Source: a virus
DNA length: 32,458 bases
Reading direction: 5' to 3' (one strand)
IMG/VR virus record: IMGVR_UViG_3300020370_000020
Span: 1-32,458 of that record
Part shown: positions 13,643 through 22,492 of the stretch, one piece after another
How the letters are laid out: every line of letters starts with the position of its first letter
Numbering within the stretch: position 1 is the stretch's first letter
The notes under the pieces: generated by a model
The model's database searches: none
Told to the model about the DNA's origin: nothing
What the model saw: only the letters and a program-made list of their open reading frames with translations
Made by a program: the position numbers and the translations under genes

Positions 13643-14113
13643 ATGTATTTAGTACCGAAAACAATCGAAGAACTCAATCGCCAACTTTCAACAAGTGTAG
13701 GGTTTGATTCTTTTTTTAATCGTCTTTTTGATGATGCTTCTTTTTCTGCGAATGGTCAAGGAGGTTATCCTCCATATAATATTCGCAAAATTGACGATTA
13801 CCAGTACGTAATCGAATTAGCCCTTGCAGGGTTTACAAAAGACGACCTAGACATAGAACTCGCAGATGGCACACTCACAATAAAATCAGTGCCACGCAAA
13901 GATAATGATGGTGAAAGTTATTTGCATCATGGAATCGCCAAGCGAGTCTTTACCCGAAGGTTTAACTTAGCGGATGACGTTATTGTGAAGGGTGCGGACT
14001 TATTTAATGGCTTGCTTAAAATTGATTTAGAGCGAGTTATACCAGAGGAAAAAAGACCTCGCAAAATTGATATTCACGATGGAGTGAAAACAGTCGAACA
14101 TAAAGTAGTATAA
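13643..14113 (+). CDS. hsp20: Small heat-shock protein, Hsp20/IbpA family
   Basis: A 156-residue alpha-crystallin protein. The N-terminal arm contains FDSFFNRLFDD, typical of IbpA; the core starts at YPPYNIRKIDDYQYVIELALAGF, continues through LDIELADGTLTIKS and HHGIAKRVFTRRFNLADDV, and ends with NGLLKIDLERVIPEEKRP, including the IbpA-like C-terminal tail. It is an ATP-independent holdase that may protect phage proteins or assembly intermediates. Hsp20 is a recurrent auxiliary gene in T4-like cyanophages. It is monocistronic: own promoters, structured leader and a strong terminator just after the stop. Confidence 0.95.
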   Translation: MYLVPKTIEELNRQLSTSVGFDSFFNRLFDDASFSANGQGGYPPYNIRKIDDYQYVIELALAGFTKDDLDIELADGTLTIKSVPRKDNDGESYLHHGIAKRVFTRRFNLADDVIVKGADLFNGLLKIDLERVIPEEKRPRKIDIHDGVKTVEHKVV

Positions 14114-14120
14114 CTTTAGA

Positions 14121-14145
14121 GGCGGTCTACGGACCGCCTTTTTTT
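14121..14145 (+). terminator. Rho-independent terminator of hsp20
   Basis: Perfect GC-rich 7-bp stem GGCGGTC/GACCGCC (14121-14127/14132-14138) closed by a stable C(TACG)G tetraloop, followed by seven T (14139-14145). Confidence 0.96.
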
Positions 14146-14158
14146 ATTGGATTTACAA

Positions 14159-14380
14159 ATGGCTTGGGTAACAGTCACAGGTTCAAATAATAAATGGCAA
14201 TATGAAAATGCGGCTACGGCTTCTGATACTTATTCAGATGCAAATGGTTCAGTTTCAGGTGGTATTAGAACTTTTAATAGACCATCTGGTGTTTCTGAGA
14301 AAATTTATATAAAATGCAGAAAAACTGGAGAAACCGCAGTTCGTGGAGAACTTTCTAAAACATATTATGATGCACAATAG
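14159..14380 (+). CDS. Small hypothetical protein (73 aa), marine-myophage type
   Basis: The start is taken as ATG 14159 (MAWVTVTGSNNKWQYEN); the in-frame TTG at 14147 falls right after the terminator. The protein has GIRTFNRPSGVSEKIYIKCR and ends RGELSKTYYDAQ, a pattern I associate with small conserved proteins of T4-like marine phages, and looks all-beta. No function is known. It has no good Shine-Dalgarno sequence and lies 11 nt upstream of the M15 peptidase gene, so a role in the virion or near the lysis functions is only a guess. Confidence 0.6.
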   Translation: MAWVTVTGSNNKWQYENAATASDTYSDANGSVSGGIRTFNRPSGVSEKIYIKCRKTGETAVRGELSKTYYDAQ

Positions 14381-14391
14381 AAAGGTGTACC

Positions 14392-14856
14392 GTGAAAATA
14401 ACACAAAATTTTTCATTAGCAGAATTAATTAAATCGTCAACGGCTACACGATTAGGTATTAATAACACACCAAAAAATGATGAAATAATCGTTAACCTCA
14501 CGAATCTCTGTTGTAATATTTTACAACCAGTCAGAACTCATTTTGGTAGAGTAGTCACTATTAATTCAGGATATCGAGGTCCTGAGTTGAACAAAGCAAT
14601 AGGTTCCAAATCCACCTCTCAACATTGCAAAGGGGAAGCCGCCGATTTCGAAATTATTGGTTTGTCTAATTCAGAATTGGCAAAATGGGTTTATAAGAAT
14701 CTAGAATTTGACCAAATCATTCTCGAATTTCATGACCCTTCGGACCCAAACAGTGGGTGGGTACATTGCTCATATAAAAAAGATGGTACTAATCGTAAAA
14801 ACGGTTTAATCATCAATAAAAAAACAAAAGGAAAATATCTTCCTTGGAAGCCATGA
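14392..14856 (+). CDS. Peptidase M15-family endolysin-like enzyme (D-Ala-D-Ala/L-Ala-D-Glu peptidase)
   Basis: A 154-residue protein from GTG 14392, with AAAGG about 6 nt upstream. It matches Peptidase_M15_3: INSGYRGPELNKAIG (57-71), zinc ligands in STSQHCKGEAADFE (His78, Asp85) and GWVHCSY (His125), and an acidic residue in IILEFHD as catalytic base. It should cleave peptidoglycan stem peptides. No signal peptide or transmembrane segment is present, so it would need a holin if it is the endolysin. Its stop overlaps the ATG of a 53-residue ORF with a hydrophobic N-terminus. Confidence 0.87.
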   Translation: MKITQNFSLAELIKSSTATRLGINNTPKNDEIIVNLTNLCCNILQPVRTHFGRVVTINSGYRGPELNKAIGSKSTSQHCKGEAADFEIIGLSNSELAKWVYKNLEFDQIILEFHDPSDPNSGWVHCSYKKDGTNRKNGLIINKKTKGKYLPWKP

Positions 14857-15014
14857 GACCTCTACTCTGGAAAATATATTTACAAATTTTATTTTTATTA
14901 GGTGCCTTTCAATCTAAAAGAACCTGGATTGACAATCACATTCTATTGTGTTATGATAAACTAGACGAAATGGGGAGTCCTTATCAATATAGATATACAA
15001 AATACACTACATGA
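14853..15014 (+). CDS. Small protein with hydrophobic N-terminus (53 aa)
   Basis: ATG 14853 overlaps the M15 peptidase stop and TGA 15012-15014 overlaps the DNA polymerase ATG, so it fills the gap between the two with coupled translation. The N-terminus (LLWKIYLQILFLLGAF) is a short hydrophobic helix, followed by a polar tail with WIDNHILLCYDKL. It may be membrane-associated and help lysis, but the helix is short. Function unknown. Confidence 0.55.
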   Translation: MRPLLWKIYLQILFLLGAFQSKRTWIDNHILLCYDKLDEMGSPYQYRYTKYTT

Positions 15015-17530
15015 CCTTTTATACTAATGTTCAAAATTGGGGCGGTAAGATTCATTACCGTGGAATTGATAAAAATGGTAAACACTTCAAATCTAAATTA
15101 GATTATAATCCTACCTTATACGTACCTTCACCAAAACCTACAGAATTCACGACTCTTGATGGGGATTATGTTGCTCCTATGGAATGTGGCTCTATTAGAG
15201 AGGCCAGAGAATTCATAAAAAAATATGATGGTGTAGAAAATTTTTCTATCTACGGTAACACTAATTATCACTACTGTTTTATATCTGATAATTTTGAAGG
15301 TACAGTTCCCTATGACCTGAGTAAAATTATTGTAGCAAATATTGACATCGAGACTGGTTCTGAAAATGGTTTTCCTGACCCTCAAAGAGCAAGCGAACCA
15401 GTTACGGCCATTACTGTTAAGGTTGAAGATGTTTTTTATGTATTTGGTGCTGGTGAGTATAAAGTGCATGATGACAATGTGCTTTACTATAAGTGTAGTG
15501 ATGAATTACATTTATTGACAGAATTTGTTTCTTTTTGGTCAAAGCAGAATATTGATATTATTACTGGTTGGAATGTAAAGTTTTTTGACATACCTTATCT
15601 TGTCAACAGAATGACCAGATTGTTTGATGAAAGATTTTGTTCTGGTCTTTCTCCTTGGGGATTTGTAAGTGAAAGAACGGTTAATCAAGCAGGTTTTGGC
15701 GGTACCAGAGAACAACAGGCTTTTGAAGTCATGGGTGTTGCCACACTTGATTATCTTGACCTCTACCGTAAATTTACACACACTCAAAGAGAAACCTATA
15801 GATTAGACCATATAGGTCATGTTGAATTAGGTGAGCGTAAACTTGATTATTCTGAATTTGGTTCTCTTCACAATTTATGGAAAGAAGATTATCAAAAATT
15901 CATTGATTATAATATTAAAGACGTTGAAATAGTTAACAGACTTGAGAACAAGATGAAACTGATTGAGATGTCTATTGTCCTGGCCTATGATGCTAAAGTG
16001 AATTATACAGATGTATTTACTCAAGTTCGTATGTGGGACACTTTGATATACAATGAATTGAGAGAAGAGAATATAGTTCTTCCTCCTAAAAAAGATAGAA
16101 TTAAAAACGAACCATATCAAGGCGCTTTTGTAAAAGAGCCTGTTCCTGGTATGTATGATTGGGTTGCTAGTTTTGATTTAGATAGTTTATATCCTCATTT
16201 GATTATGCAATACAACATTTCACCTGAGACAGTTATTACTGACTATCCTCCTAAATCTGTATCAGTAGATTCTCTATTAGACCAAGATGTCGATACAAAA
16301 TATGTTAAGGCTCAAGGTATGTGTTTGGCCGCAAATGGTTTTCATTTTAAAAAAGATGTTCAAGGTTTTCTTCCAAAAATGATGGAAAGAATGTATGCTG
16401 AGAGAAAAGTCTTTAAGAAAAATATGTTGATTGCTAAACAACATTACGAGAACGAAAAAGACCCATCTAAAAAAGTAGAATATGATAATGAAGTATCACG
16501 TTTGAATAATATGCAGATGGCTAGAAAAATTCAGTTGAATTCTGCTTATGGTGCTTTAGGTAATCAGTATTTTAGATTTTATGACATAAGACAGGCAGAG
16601 GCTATTACAACTGGCGGTCAACTCTCCATTCGTTGGGTTGAACGAGATGTTAACCTGTATTTGAATAAGATTCTCAAAACAGAAGATAAAGATTACATTA
16701 TTGCCGCCGATACTGATTCGATTTATGTGTGTCTTGACGATTTGGTAAAAACCGTTTTTGAAGAAGAGACTGATAAAGAAAAAATAATTAAATTTTTAGA
16801 TAAGGTTTGTGAGTCAAAACTTCAAGATTGTATCAGTAAATCGTATGAAAATCTTAAAGATTATATGAATGCTTATCAGCAAAAGATGAACATGTCAAGA
16901 GAAGTCCTTGCTGATAAAGCAGTATGGACTGGCAAGAAACATTACATCATGAATGTTCATAATAGTGAAGGTGTTCAGTATGCAAAACCTAAACTGAAAG
17001 TTATGGGTATTGAGTCAGTAAAATCTTCTACGCCTGCTATTTGTAGAGATAAACTGACAGAAGCATTTCATATTCTAATGAATGGTACTGAAGATGAAAT
17101 GATTTCTTTTGTCGAAAATTTCAGAAATAATTTTGAAACACTTCAACCAGAAGATGTTGCTTTTCCTAGGTCGGTTAAAGGTATTGCAAAATATTCTGAT
17201 AGTGTACAATTATATAAGAAAGGTACCCCGATTCACGTAAAAGGTACTATTATTCATAATGAACTTTTGAAAAAAAATAAGTTGACCAACTTACATCAGT
17301 TAATACAAGAAGGTGAGAAGATAAAGTTTTCATATTTGAAAACGCCTAATCCTACAGGTGATACAGTTATTAGTATGGGCACAGTTCTGCCAAATGAGTT
17401 CGGTTTACATGAATTTATTGATTACGATATGCAATTTGAAAAATCTTTTTTGGAGCCCCTCAAAGCAATATTAAAATGTGTCGGTTGGGAATATGAGAGA
17501 AGAAATACAATCGATAATTTTTTCGTTTAA
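15011..17530 (+). CDS. gp43: Family B replicative DNA polymerase, T4 gp43
   Basis: An 839-residue polymerase (T4: 898). The exonuclease domain has IDIETG (111-116, Exo I), NVKFFDIPYL (Exo II) and YNIKDVEIV (Exo III, near 300), so proofreading looks intact. Polymerase motifs are SFDLDSLYPHLI (A, about 386-397), KIQLNSAYGALGNQ (B, about 506-519) and AADTDSIYV (C, about 564-572). It replicates phage DNA tethered by gp45. ATG overlaps the upstream small ORF, and its TAA overlaps the ATG of the second SPPY methyltransferase (TAATG). No intron or split is visible. Confidence 0.97.
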   Translation: MTFYTNVQNWGGKIHYRGIDKNGKHFKSKLDYNPTLYVPSPKPTEFTTLDGDYVAPMECGSIREAREFIKKYDGVENFSIYGNTNYHYCFISDNFEGTVPYDLSKIIVANIDIETGSENGFPDPQRASEPVTAITVKVEDVFYVFGAGEYKVHDDNVLYYKCSDELHLLTEFVSFWSKQNIDIITGWNVKFFDIPYLVNRMTRLFDERFCSGLSPWGFVSERTVNQAGFGGTREQQAFEVMGVATLDYLDLYRKFTHTQRETYRLDHIGHVELGERKLDYSEFGSLHNLWKEDYQKFIDYNIKDVEIVNRLENKMKLIEMSIVLAYDAKVNYTDVFTQVRMWDTLIYNELREENIVLPPKKDRIKNEPYQGAFVKEPVPGMYDWVASFDLDSLYPHLIMQYNISPETVITDYPPKSVSVDSLLDQDVDTKYVKAQGMCLAANGFHFKKDVQGFLPKMMERMYAERKVFKKNMLIAKQHYENEKDPSKKVEYDNEVSRLNNMQMARKIQLNSAYGALGNQYFRFYDIRQAEAITTGGQLSIRWVERDVNLYLNKILKTEDKDYIIAADTDSIYVCLDDLVKTVFEEETDKEKIIKFLDKVCESKLQDCISKSYENLKDYMNAYQQKMNMSREVLADKAVWTGKKHYIMNVHNSEGVQYAKPKLKVMGIESVKSSTPAICRDKLTEAFHILMNGTEDEMISFVENFRNNFETLQPEDVAFPRSVKGIAKYSDSVQLYKKGTPIHVKGTIIHNELLKKNKLTNLHQLIQEGEKIKFSYLKTPNPTGDTVISMGTVLPNEFGLHEFIDYDMQFEKSFLEPLKAILKCVGWEYERRNTIDNFFV

Positions 17531-18807
17531 TGATTAAAGATGACATTGTTAAATATTTTTTGATTAATTCTGATAGCAGAAACATACCTTATGTTTCTTC
17601 AAAAAATTGGAAAGTATTTAAAGAAAAATATAAAAAAGAAGATATAAGAGAATCATTGGCCAATTATATTGTGTCAAATGATGTTCCATTTCCTATCAAA
17701 AAAATTCCAGAAAAAAGATTAATAGATTTATTTTTTAGATTTTGTAATAGTAGTATGTTGGACGAGTATAAAACTTTTGATGTCATAAAAGAGAGATATG
17801 ATTACAAATATAAATACTCCGATAAACCATTAGGGGTTATTGATAAGTCTCATACTTACAACGATGTAAGTGATTATTTTCATCAAGAAAATAGAATGAA
17901 ATGTGGTTCGAATTCATCTAAATCTCCTCAAGACATATGGAAAAGCGAAGAGTCGTTACGAAGTATGAATTGGATATTTTGGAGACCTACCGTAATGATG
18001 AATAAGAACCTCGATGAACAGACTTTTAGAGAATCATTTCGATTAGGCACTTACACGGCTACGCAATTTAAACCATCAGTTGCAAAAGCGATATATGAAA
18101 AACATGAATCAAAAAATATATTGGATACTTCTTGTGGATGGGGCGACCGTTTAGCAGGATTTTACGGAACTCATTGCACTGAATCATATGTTGGTTGTGA
18201 CCCTAATCCACAAACATTCGAAATGTATAAAAAACAATGCATTTTCTATGAAAAAGTTTTGGGTGTACATGCTAGACTAATTGAGAAAAATGATTTTTTT
18301 ATTTGTGAGGGCAGAAAAAAAGTTAAAATTTTTAGAAAACCTTCAGAAGATGTAAACTGGAATGAATATGAAAATTCTTTCGATATGTATTTTACATCAC
18401 CTCCATATTTTGAAACTGAACGATATGCGAGTAATACCGATTATGAAGATGACCAATCTTGGAAAAGATATAGCAGTTTTGATAGTTGGAAAAATGATTT
18501 CTTTTTTAATGTGTCACATGAAGTATGGGAAACTATTAAAGACGATGGTTTTATGATGATAAACATCATAGAGCCTAGAACTAGAAACAGTAAAAGATTG
18601 AATTTATGTGATGACATGGTGAATACTTTTTCGGGGTTTACAAAGTCCAATTATCTTGGTAAAATAGGTATGAGAATGATACCAAGACCTAATGCAGATG
18701 AAGCTGGTGAGGTGTTTATAGAACCGATATGGGTCTTTAGAAAAAATAATCAGAAATATTTGACAGACAATAAGAATACTATAGAGGATTTTTTATGCAT
18801 GAGTTGA
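17530..18807 (+). CDS. DNA methyltransferase-like protein with SPPY motif (copy 2)
   Basis: A 425-residue paralogue of the protein at 1864-3402. ILDTSCGWGDRLAGF (about 196-210) is motif I, YVGCDPNPQTF the acidic turn, and FTSPPYFETERYA (about 287-299) the catalytic SPPY region, followed by DSWKNDFF where copy 1 has QSWVDGFL. FKPSVAKAIYEKH before motif I corresponds to FPPLTAKYLYERY in copy 1. The N-terminal 100 residues are not shared and are Lys-rich. It starts at the gp43 stop and overlaps the next methyltransferase by 13 bases. Target unknown; N6A/N4C methylation or a related base modification is inferred from the motif. Confidence 0.72.
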   Translation: MIKDDIVKYFLINSDSRNIPYVSSKNWKVFKEKYKKEDIRESLANYIVSNDVPFPIKKIPEKRLIDLFFRFCNSSMLDEYKTFDVIKERYDYKYKYSDKPLGVIDKSHTYNDVSDYFHQENRMKCGSNSSKSPQDIWKSEESLRSMNWIFWRPTVMMNKNLDEQTFRESFRLGTYTATQFKPSVAKAIYEKHESKNILDTSCGWGDRLAGFYGTHCTESYVGCDPNPQTFEMYKKQCIFYEKVLGVHARLIEKNDFFICEGRKKVKIFRKPSEDVNWNEYENSFDMYFTSPPYFETERYASNTDYEDDQSWKRYSSFDSWKNDFFFNVSHEVWETIKDDGFMMINIIEPRTRNSKRLNLCDDMVNTFSGFTKSNYLGKIGMRMIPRPNADEAGEVFIEPIWVFRKNNQKYLTDNKNTIEDFLCMS

Positions 18808-19385
18808 CACAATTGGCTAATAAGTATGGTACTGACAAAGGCACAGAACATTTTAAATATGCCCATGCATATACTGAATTTTATGGACCGTTTTTAAAAC
18901 CATACAAGAAGACAATAAAAAATATGTTAGAAATAGGCATATTTGAATGTGCGAGTATGAAAATGTGGAGAGATTTTTTTCCAAATACTATTGTAACAGG
19001 ACTTGAAAATACGGTATTGAGAGAAAATTTATATAAAGATGAAGATAGGTTAGTAGTTCTTGATGGTAGAAATGCTTATTCCGAAAGAACTTTATCTTAT
19101 TTTGTTAAAAATTCCATAAAATTTGATTTCATATTGGATGACGGTCCTCATGATATGCCATCATGGAGTTTTACACTAAAACATTATACAAAATTGCTGA
19201 CAGAAAATGGCATTCTAATGATAGAGGATATAGGATTCATTGGTGAATGTCATGATTTAATAGATTCCTTTGATGGGGACAAAACAAGATTAACTGTAAT
19301 TGATAGAACAAAAACAAGTGTTAATGTGGCAGGAATTAATTATGGTCCAAATCGAAAACCCGATTATATATTATTATACATGTAG
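18795..19385 (+). CDS. Class I SAM-dependent methyltransferase (Methyltransf_24-like)
   Basis: A 196-residue protein starting with LANKYGTDKGTEHF, a signature of the family that includes sugar O-methyltransferases and many phage methyltransferases. MLEIGIFECASMKMW is motif I, and FDFILDDGPHDMPSW includes the acidic/His metal-binding pair typical of the family. It could methylate a sugar or small molecule. GAGG lies about 8 nt upstream of the ATG. It overlaps the SPPY methyltransferase before it, and UvsX follows after 8 nt. Confidence 0.78.
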   Translation: MHELTQLANKYGTDKGTEHFKYAHAYTEFYGPFLKPYKKTIKNMLEIGIFECASMKMWRDFFPNTIVTGLENTVLRENLYKDEDRLVVLDGRNAYSERTLSYFVKNSIKFDFILDDGPHDMPSWSFTLKHYTKLLTENGILMIEDIGFIGECHDLIDSFDGDKTRLTVIDRTKTSVNVAGINYGPNRKPDYILLYM

Positions 19386-19393
19386 GAGAATAA

Positions 19394-20473
19394 ATGAATT
19401 TTTCAAGTGCATCTTCAAATTTTTTAAAAGATATTGTTAAGGAGACAGGAAATGAATATGCTGGACTGGTTTCTGACGGTATTGAGGCAGGTGATGTCGA
19501 ATCCTTTATCGATTCCGGTAGTTATGCTCTCAATGCTTTACTATCGGGAAGCATCTACGGAGGGCTCCCTGCAAACAAAATTACCGCCTTTGCTGGAGAA
19601 TCGGCTACAGGAAAAACATTTTTCGTATTGGGTATTGTCAAACAGTTTTTGTCAGATAATCCTAGCGGTGGTGTTATTTACTTTGAGTCTGAATCTGCAA
19701 TAACAAAACAGATGGTAGAACAACGTCAAATCGATACCAATCGAATGGTCATCATGCCAGTTGCGACTATACAAGAATTTACGCATCAGGCTACCAAAGT
19801 ATTAGACAAATATTTGTCTACTGAAGATAGACCACCTTTGATGTTGTGTCTTGATAGTTTAGGCATGTTATCAACTTCAAAAGAAATGAATGATACTGCT
19901 GAAGGTAAAGAAACTAAAGATATGACACGAGCCGCTTTAGTGAAAGCCGCATTTAGAGTATTGACACTGAAATTAGGTAAAGCAAAAATACCTATGTTGG
20001 TAACTAATCATACTTATTCTCAAGTTGGAACTATGTTTCCTCAGCAAGTTATGGGAGGAGGAACAGGTTTATACTATGCATCAAGTAATATTGTTTTTCT
20101 TTCTAAACGAAAAGAAAAAGATGGTAAAGATGTTATTGGAAATGTCATTCATTGCAAAAATCAAAAATCAAGACTCACCGTTGAACATAAAATGATAGAT
20201 GCCTTGGTCACTTATGATAAAGGATTGGATAGATATTATTGGATGTTAGAATTGGCTGAGGCATGTGAAGCATTTAAAAAAGTATCTACTAGATATGAAA
20301 TGCCAGATGGTAGCAAGCATTTTGGTAAAGCTATATTAGCAGAACCGACAAAATTTTTTACAGATGATGTTCTTCAAAAGATTGATGAATATTGTAAAGT
20401 AGAATTTTTATATGGAACAAATCAATCGGAGACTGAGGATGTCGAAAGAGAAGAACCTGAAGAATCTGTATGA
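19394..20473 (+). CDS. uvsX: RecA-like recombinase, T4 UvsX
   Basis: A 359-residue strand-exchange protein. Walker A GESATGKT is at 68-75, followed by [15 protein letters not shown], the UvsX form of the RecA strand; [15 protein letters not shown] is the Walker B region, and [10 protein letters not shown] with the Gly-rich [12 protein letters not shown] matches the DNA-binding loop 2 area. It drives recombination-dependent replication and repair. The C-terminus is acidic. AGGAG precedes the ATG, and the next gene starts inside its last codons. Confidence 0.96.
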   Translation: MNFSSASSNFLKDIVKETGNEYAGLVSDGIEAGDVESFIDSGSYALNALLSGSIYGGLPANKITAFAGESATGKTFFVLGIVKQFLSDNPSGGVIYFESESAITKQMVEQRQIDTNRMVIMPVATIQEFTHQATKVLDKYLSTEDRPPLMLCLDSLGMLSTSKEMNDTAEGKETKDMTRAALVKAAFRVLTLKLGKAKIPMLVTNHTYSQVGTMFPQQVMGGGTGLYYASSNIVFLSKRKEKDGKDVIGNVIHCKNQKSRLTVEHKMIDALVTYDKGLDRYYWMLELAEACEAFKKVSTRYEMPDGSKHFGKAILAEPTKFFTDDVLQKIDEYCKVEFLYGTNQSETEDVEREEPEESV

Positions 20474-20747
20474 AGTAATTCGTTTTGATGAAGACGAAGA
20501 TGAACATGCATTTAGAATTATAGATGGTAAATTTAAAGATGTAGTTTACAAATATAATCGTTTTGGTGTAATTGAACCGGAAGAAAATGAAGAAGAATTG
20601 AAATATAGATTTGAATATGATATAATGGAAATTCCTGAAGAAATTAGAGAAAAAAAATATTCTGATAAAGAAGGAAAAGAGTTTGAAGAAATGATTGGAG
20701 ATATTTTAATAGAAGTAATACAAGAAAAAATGATAGAAATGGACTAA
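20439..20747 (+). CDS. Small acidic hypothetical protein (102 aa)
   Basis: The start is ATG 20439, with CGGAG at 20427-20431 seven nt upstream; the in-frame ATG at 20412 would overlap uvsX further and lacks a site. It overlaps uvsX by 35 bases and its TAA overlaps the gp41 ATG. The protein is very acidic (runs of Asp and Glu) with [19 protein letters not shown] in the centre, and it looks like a compact beta-alpha domain. Conservation of such an ORF between uvsX and gp41 is common in marine T4-like phages. Function unknown. Confidence 0.7.
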   Translation: MSKEKNLKNLYEVIRFDEDEDEHAFRIIDGKFKDVVYKYNRFGVIEPEENEEELKYRFEYDIMEIPEEIREKKYSDKEGKEFEEMIGDILIEVIQEKMIEMD

Positions 20748-22195
20748 TGGAAAGATTAGAAGACACAATATTAAAAAGTTTATTATATAATGATGATTTT
20801 GTTAGAAGAGCTTTACCATATTTAAAACCAGATTATTTTACCGAACATCTTGATAAAACCGTATTTGAATACGTCAGTGACTTTATTCAAAAATACAATG
20901 TGTCTCCTACTAAAGAAGCTTTGGTTATCGAATTGAATGAAAGCACAGGATTAAATGAAGACCAGTTTAAACAAATAGTTTCTCGTTTGAATCTATATGA
21001 TGAAAATAAACATGATAGACCTGATACAGAATGGATTGTAGACTCTACTGAAAATTTTTGTCAAGATAAGGCCATATACAATGCGGTACTGGAATCTATT
21101 AGTATTATTGATGGTCAAAAAGAAACAAGTAAGGACAAGGGTGCGATACCAGCAATTTTATCTGATGCTCTTGCGGTTTGTTTTGACCCAAATATTGGTC
21201 ATGATTATATTGAAGATTCGGATGATAGATATGATAGTTATCATAAAGTCGAGCAAAGAATACCATTCGATTTAGAATATTTTAATAAAATAACATCAGG
21301 CGGTCTTCCTAATAAAACACTTAATGTTGCCATGGCAGGTACTGGAGTGGGCAAATCTTTGTTTATGTGTCATCAGGCGGCTAGTTGCTTATCTCAAGGC
21401 CATAATGTTTTGTATATTACACTTGAAATGGCAGAAGAAAAAATTGCTGAAAGAATAGATGCTAATTTGATGAATGTTACACTTGATGATTTGAAGCAGT
21501 TGCCAAAAGACATGTATCAAAGAAAAATCGAAAAAATTAGAAAAGTGACAAATGGTAAATTGATTGTCAAAGAGTATCCGACTGCCGCCGCTAATACTAA
21601 TCATTTTCGTAATCTTTTGAGTGAATTGAAACTTAAAAGACAATTTATTCCTCAAATAATATTCATCGATTATCTAAATATTTGTTCATCATCTAGATTA
21701 AAACAAGGTGCGAATGTAAATTCTTACACGTTTATCAAATCTATTGCTGAAGAATTGAGAGGACTTGCCGTAGAATGTAATTTGCCTATAGTCTCGGCCA
21801 CTCAAACAACAAGGTCTGGATATACTAATACTGATGTAGGACTAGAAGATACTTCTGAATCATTTGGTCTTCCTGCTACGGCTGATATGATGTTTGCTTT
21901 AATAAGTTCGGAAGAACTTGAAGAACTTAATCAGATTCTTGTAAAACAGTTGAAGAATAGATACAATGACCCTACAAGTTCAAAGAGATTTGTTATTGGT
22001 ATTGATAGGGCAAAAATGAAATTATATGACCTTGAAGAATCGGCCCAAGCAGATTTGATTGAGAGAACTAATAAAAGAAAAGATACCAAATTACCATGGA
22101 ACAAAAAAGAAGAGGATGATGTTCCAGCATTTGACAAAGCAACTGATAACAGAATGACAAAAAAGAAAGATTTTTCGGAGTTTAGTTTTACATGA
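20747..22195 (+). CDS. gp41: Replicative DNA helicase, T4 gp41 (DnaB-like)
   Basis: A 482-residue hexameric helicase. The N-terminal domain has LLYNDDFVRRALPYLKPDYF, typical of gp41/DnaB. The RecA-like domain has Walker A AGTGVGKS (about 197-204), YITLEMAEEKIAERIDANLM, Walker B IIFIDYLNIC, and VSATQTTRSG near the DNA-binding loops. It unwinds the fork 5'-3' and works with the gp61 primase. It begins in TAATG overlap and ends in overlap with a small ORF. Confidence 0.95.
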   Translation: MERLEDTILKSLLYNDDFVRRALPYLKPDYFTEHLDKTVFEYVSDFIQKYNVSPTKEALVIELNESTGLNEDQFKQIVSRLNLYDENKHDRPDTEWIVDSTENFCQDKAIYNAVLESISIIDGQKETSKDKGAIPAILSDALAVCFDPNIGHDYIEDSDDRYDSYHKVEQRIPFDLEYFNKITSGGLPNKTLNVAMAGTGVGKSLFMCHQAASCLSQGHNVLYITLEMAEEKIAERIDANLMNVTLDDLKQLPKDMYQRKIEKIRKVTNGKLIVKEYPTAAANTNHFRNLLSELKLKRQFIPQIIFIDYLNICSSSRLKQGANVNSYTFIKSIAEELRGLAVECNLPIVSATQTTRSGYTNTDVGLEDTSESFGLPATADMMFALISSEELEELNQILVKQLKNRYNDPTSSKRFVIGIDRAKMKLYDLEESAQADLIERTNKRKDTKLPWNKKEEDDVPAFDKATDNRMTKKKDFSEFSFT

Positions 22196-22422
22196 TTAAG
22201 GTATCAGCACCAGAAGGAGCATTCTCTATCGTCTTTGAATTCAAAGGTCATGACATTATTTTCTTTAGTGTGCCTGACACGGATACGGAAATGATGTGTG
22301 ATATGCGAGTTTTTAGAGACGGTAAGGATGTTTCTTCTGAATTTACAGAAATTTTAGAACCTAATGCAGAGATAGTATATGATATAATGAGAAAAATAGA
22401 CCAAAACTCCCTCCAAAAATAA
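22192..22422 (+). CDS. Small hypothetical protein (76 aa)
   Basis: ATG 22192 overlaps the gp41 stop (ATGA). The product appears to be a small beta-rich domain (FSIVFEFKGHDIIFF, MRVFRDGKDVSSEF) ending in a helix; no motif is recognised. It closes the gp43-gp41 run before a non-coding gap that holds a late-promoter-like box and a weak hairpin. Function unknown. Confidence 0.65.
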   Translation: MIKVSAPEGAFSIVFEFKGHDIIFFSVPDTDTEMMCDMRVFRDGKDVSSEFTEILEPNAEIVYDIMRKIDQNSLQK

Positions 22423-22450
22423 TTATTCCTCTCCTTCAAATAAATAATAT

Positions 22451-22458
22451 CATAAATA
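22451..22458 (+). promoter_or_regulatory. Possible late promoter (CATAAATA)
   Basis: A 7/8 match to the T4 late octamer TATAAATA, 35 bp upstream of the ATG at 22493, in the short gap where replication genes give way to genes of a different character. It overlaps the left arm of a weak hairpin. Confidence 0.45.
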
Positions 22459-22476
22459 GTTTAAGACTATTTTTTT
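22454..22476 (+). terminator. Weak AT-rich terminator-like hairpin
   Basis: AAATAGT/ACTATTT (22454-22460/22466-22472) with a five-base loop and T-run to 22476. The stem has only two G-C pairs, so termination would be inefficient. It lies in the 70-bp gap after the gp41 cluster. Confidence 0.4.
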
Positions 22477-22492
22477 AACTAATTGTATTACT

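Noticed and set aside
17809-17816. TATAAATA late-promoter match
   Set aside because: It lies inside the second SPPY methyltransferase and is encoded by ordinary Lys-Tyr codons, with no gene start downstream. Chance matches are expected in AT-rich DNA.
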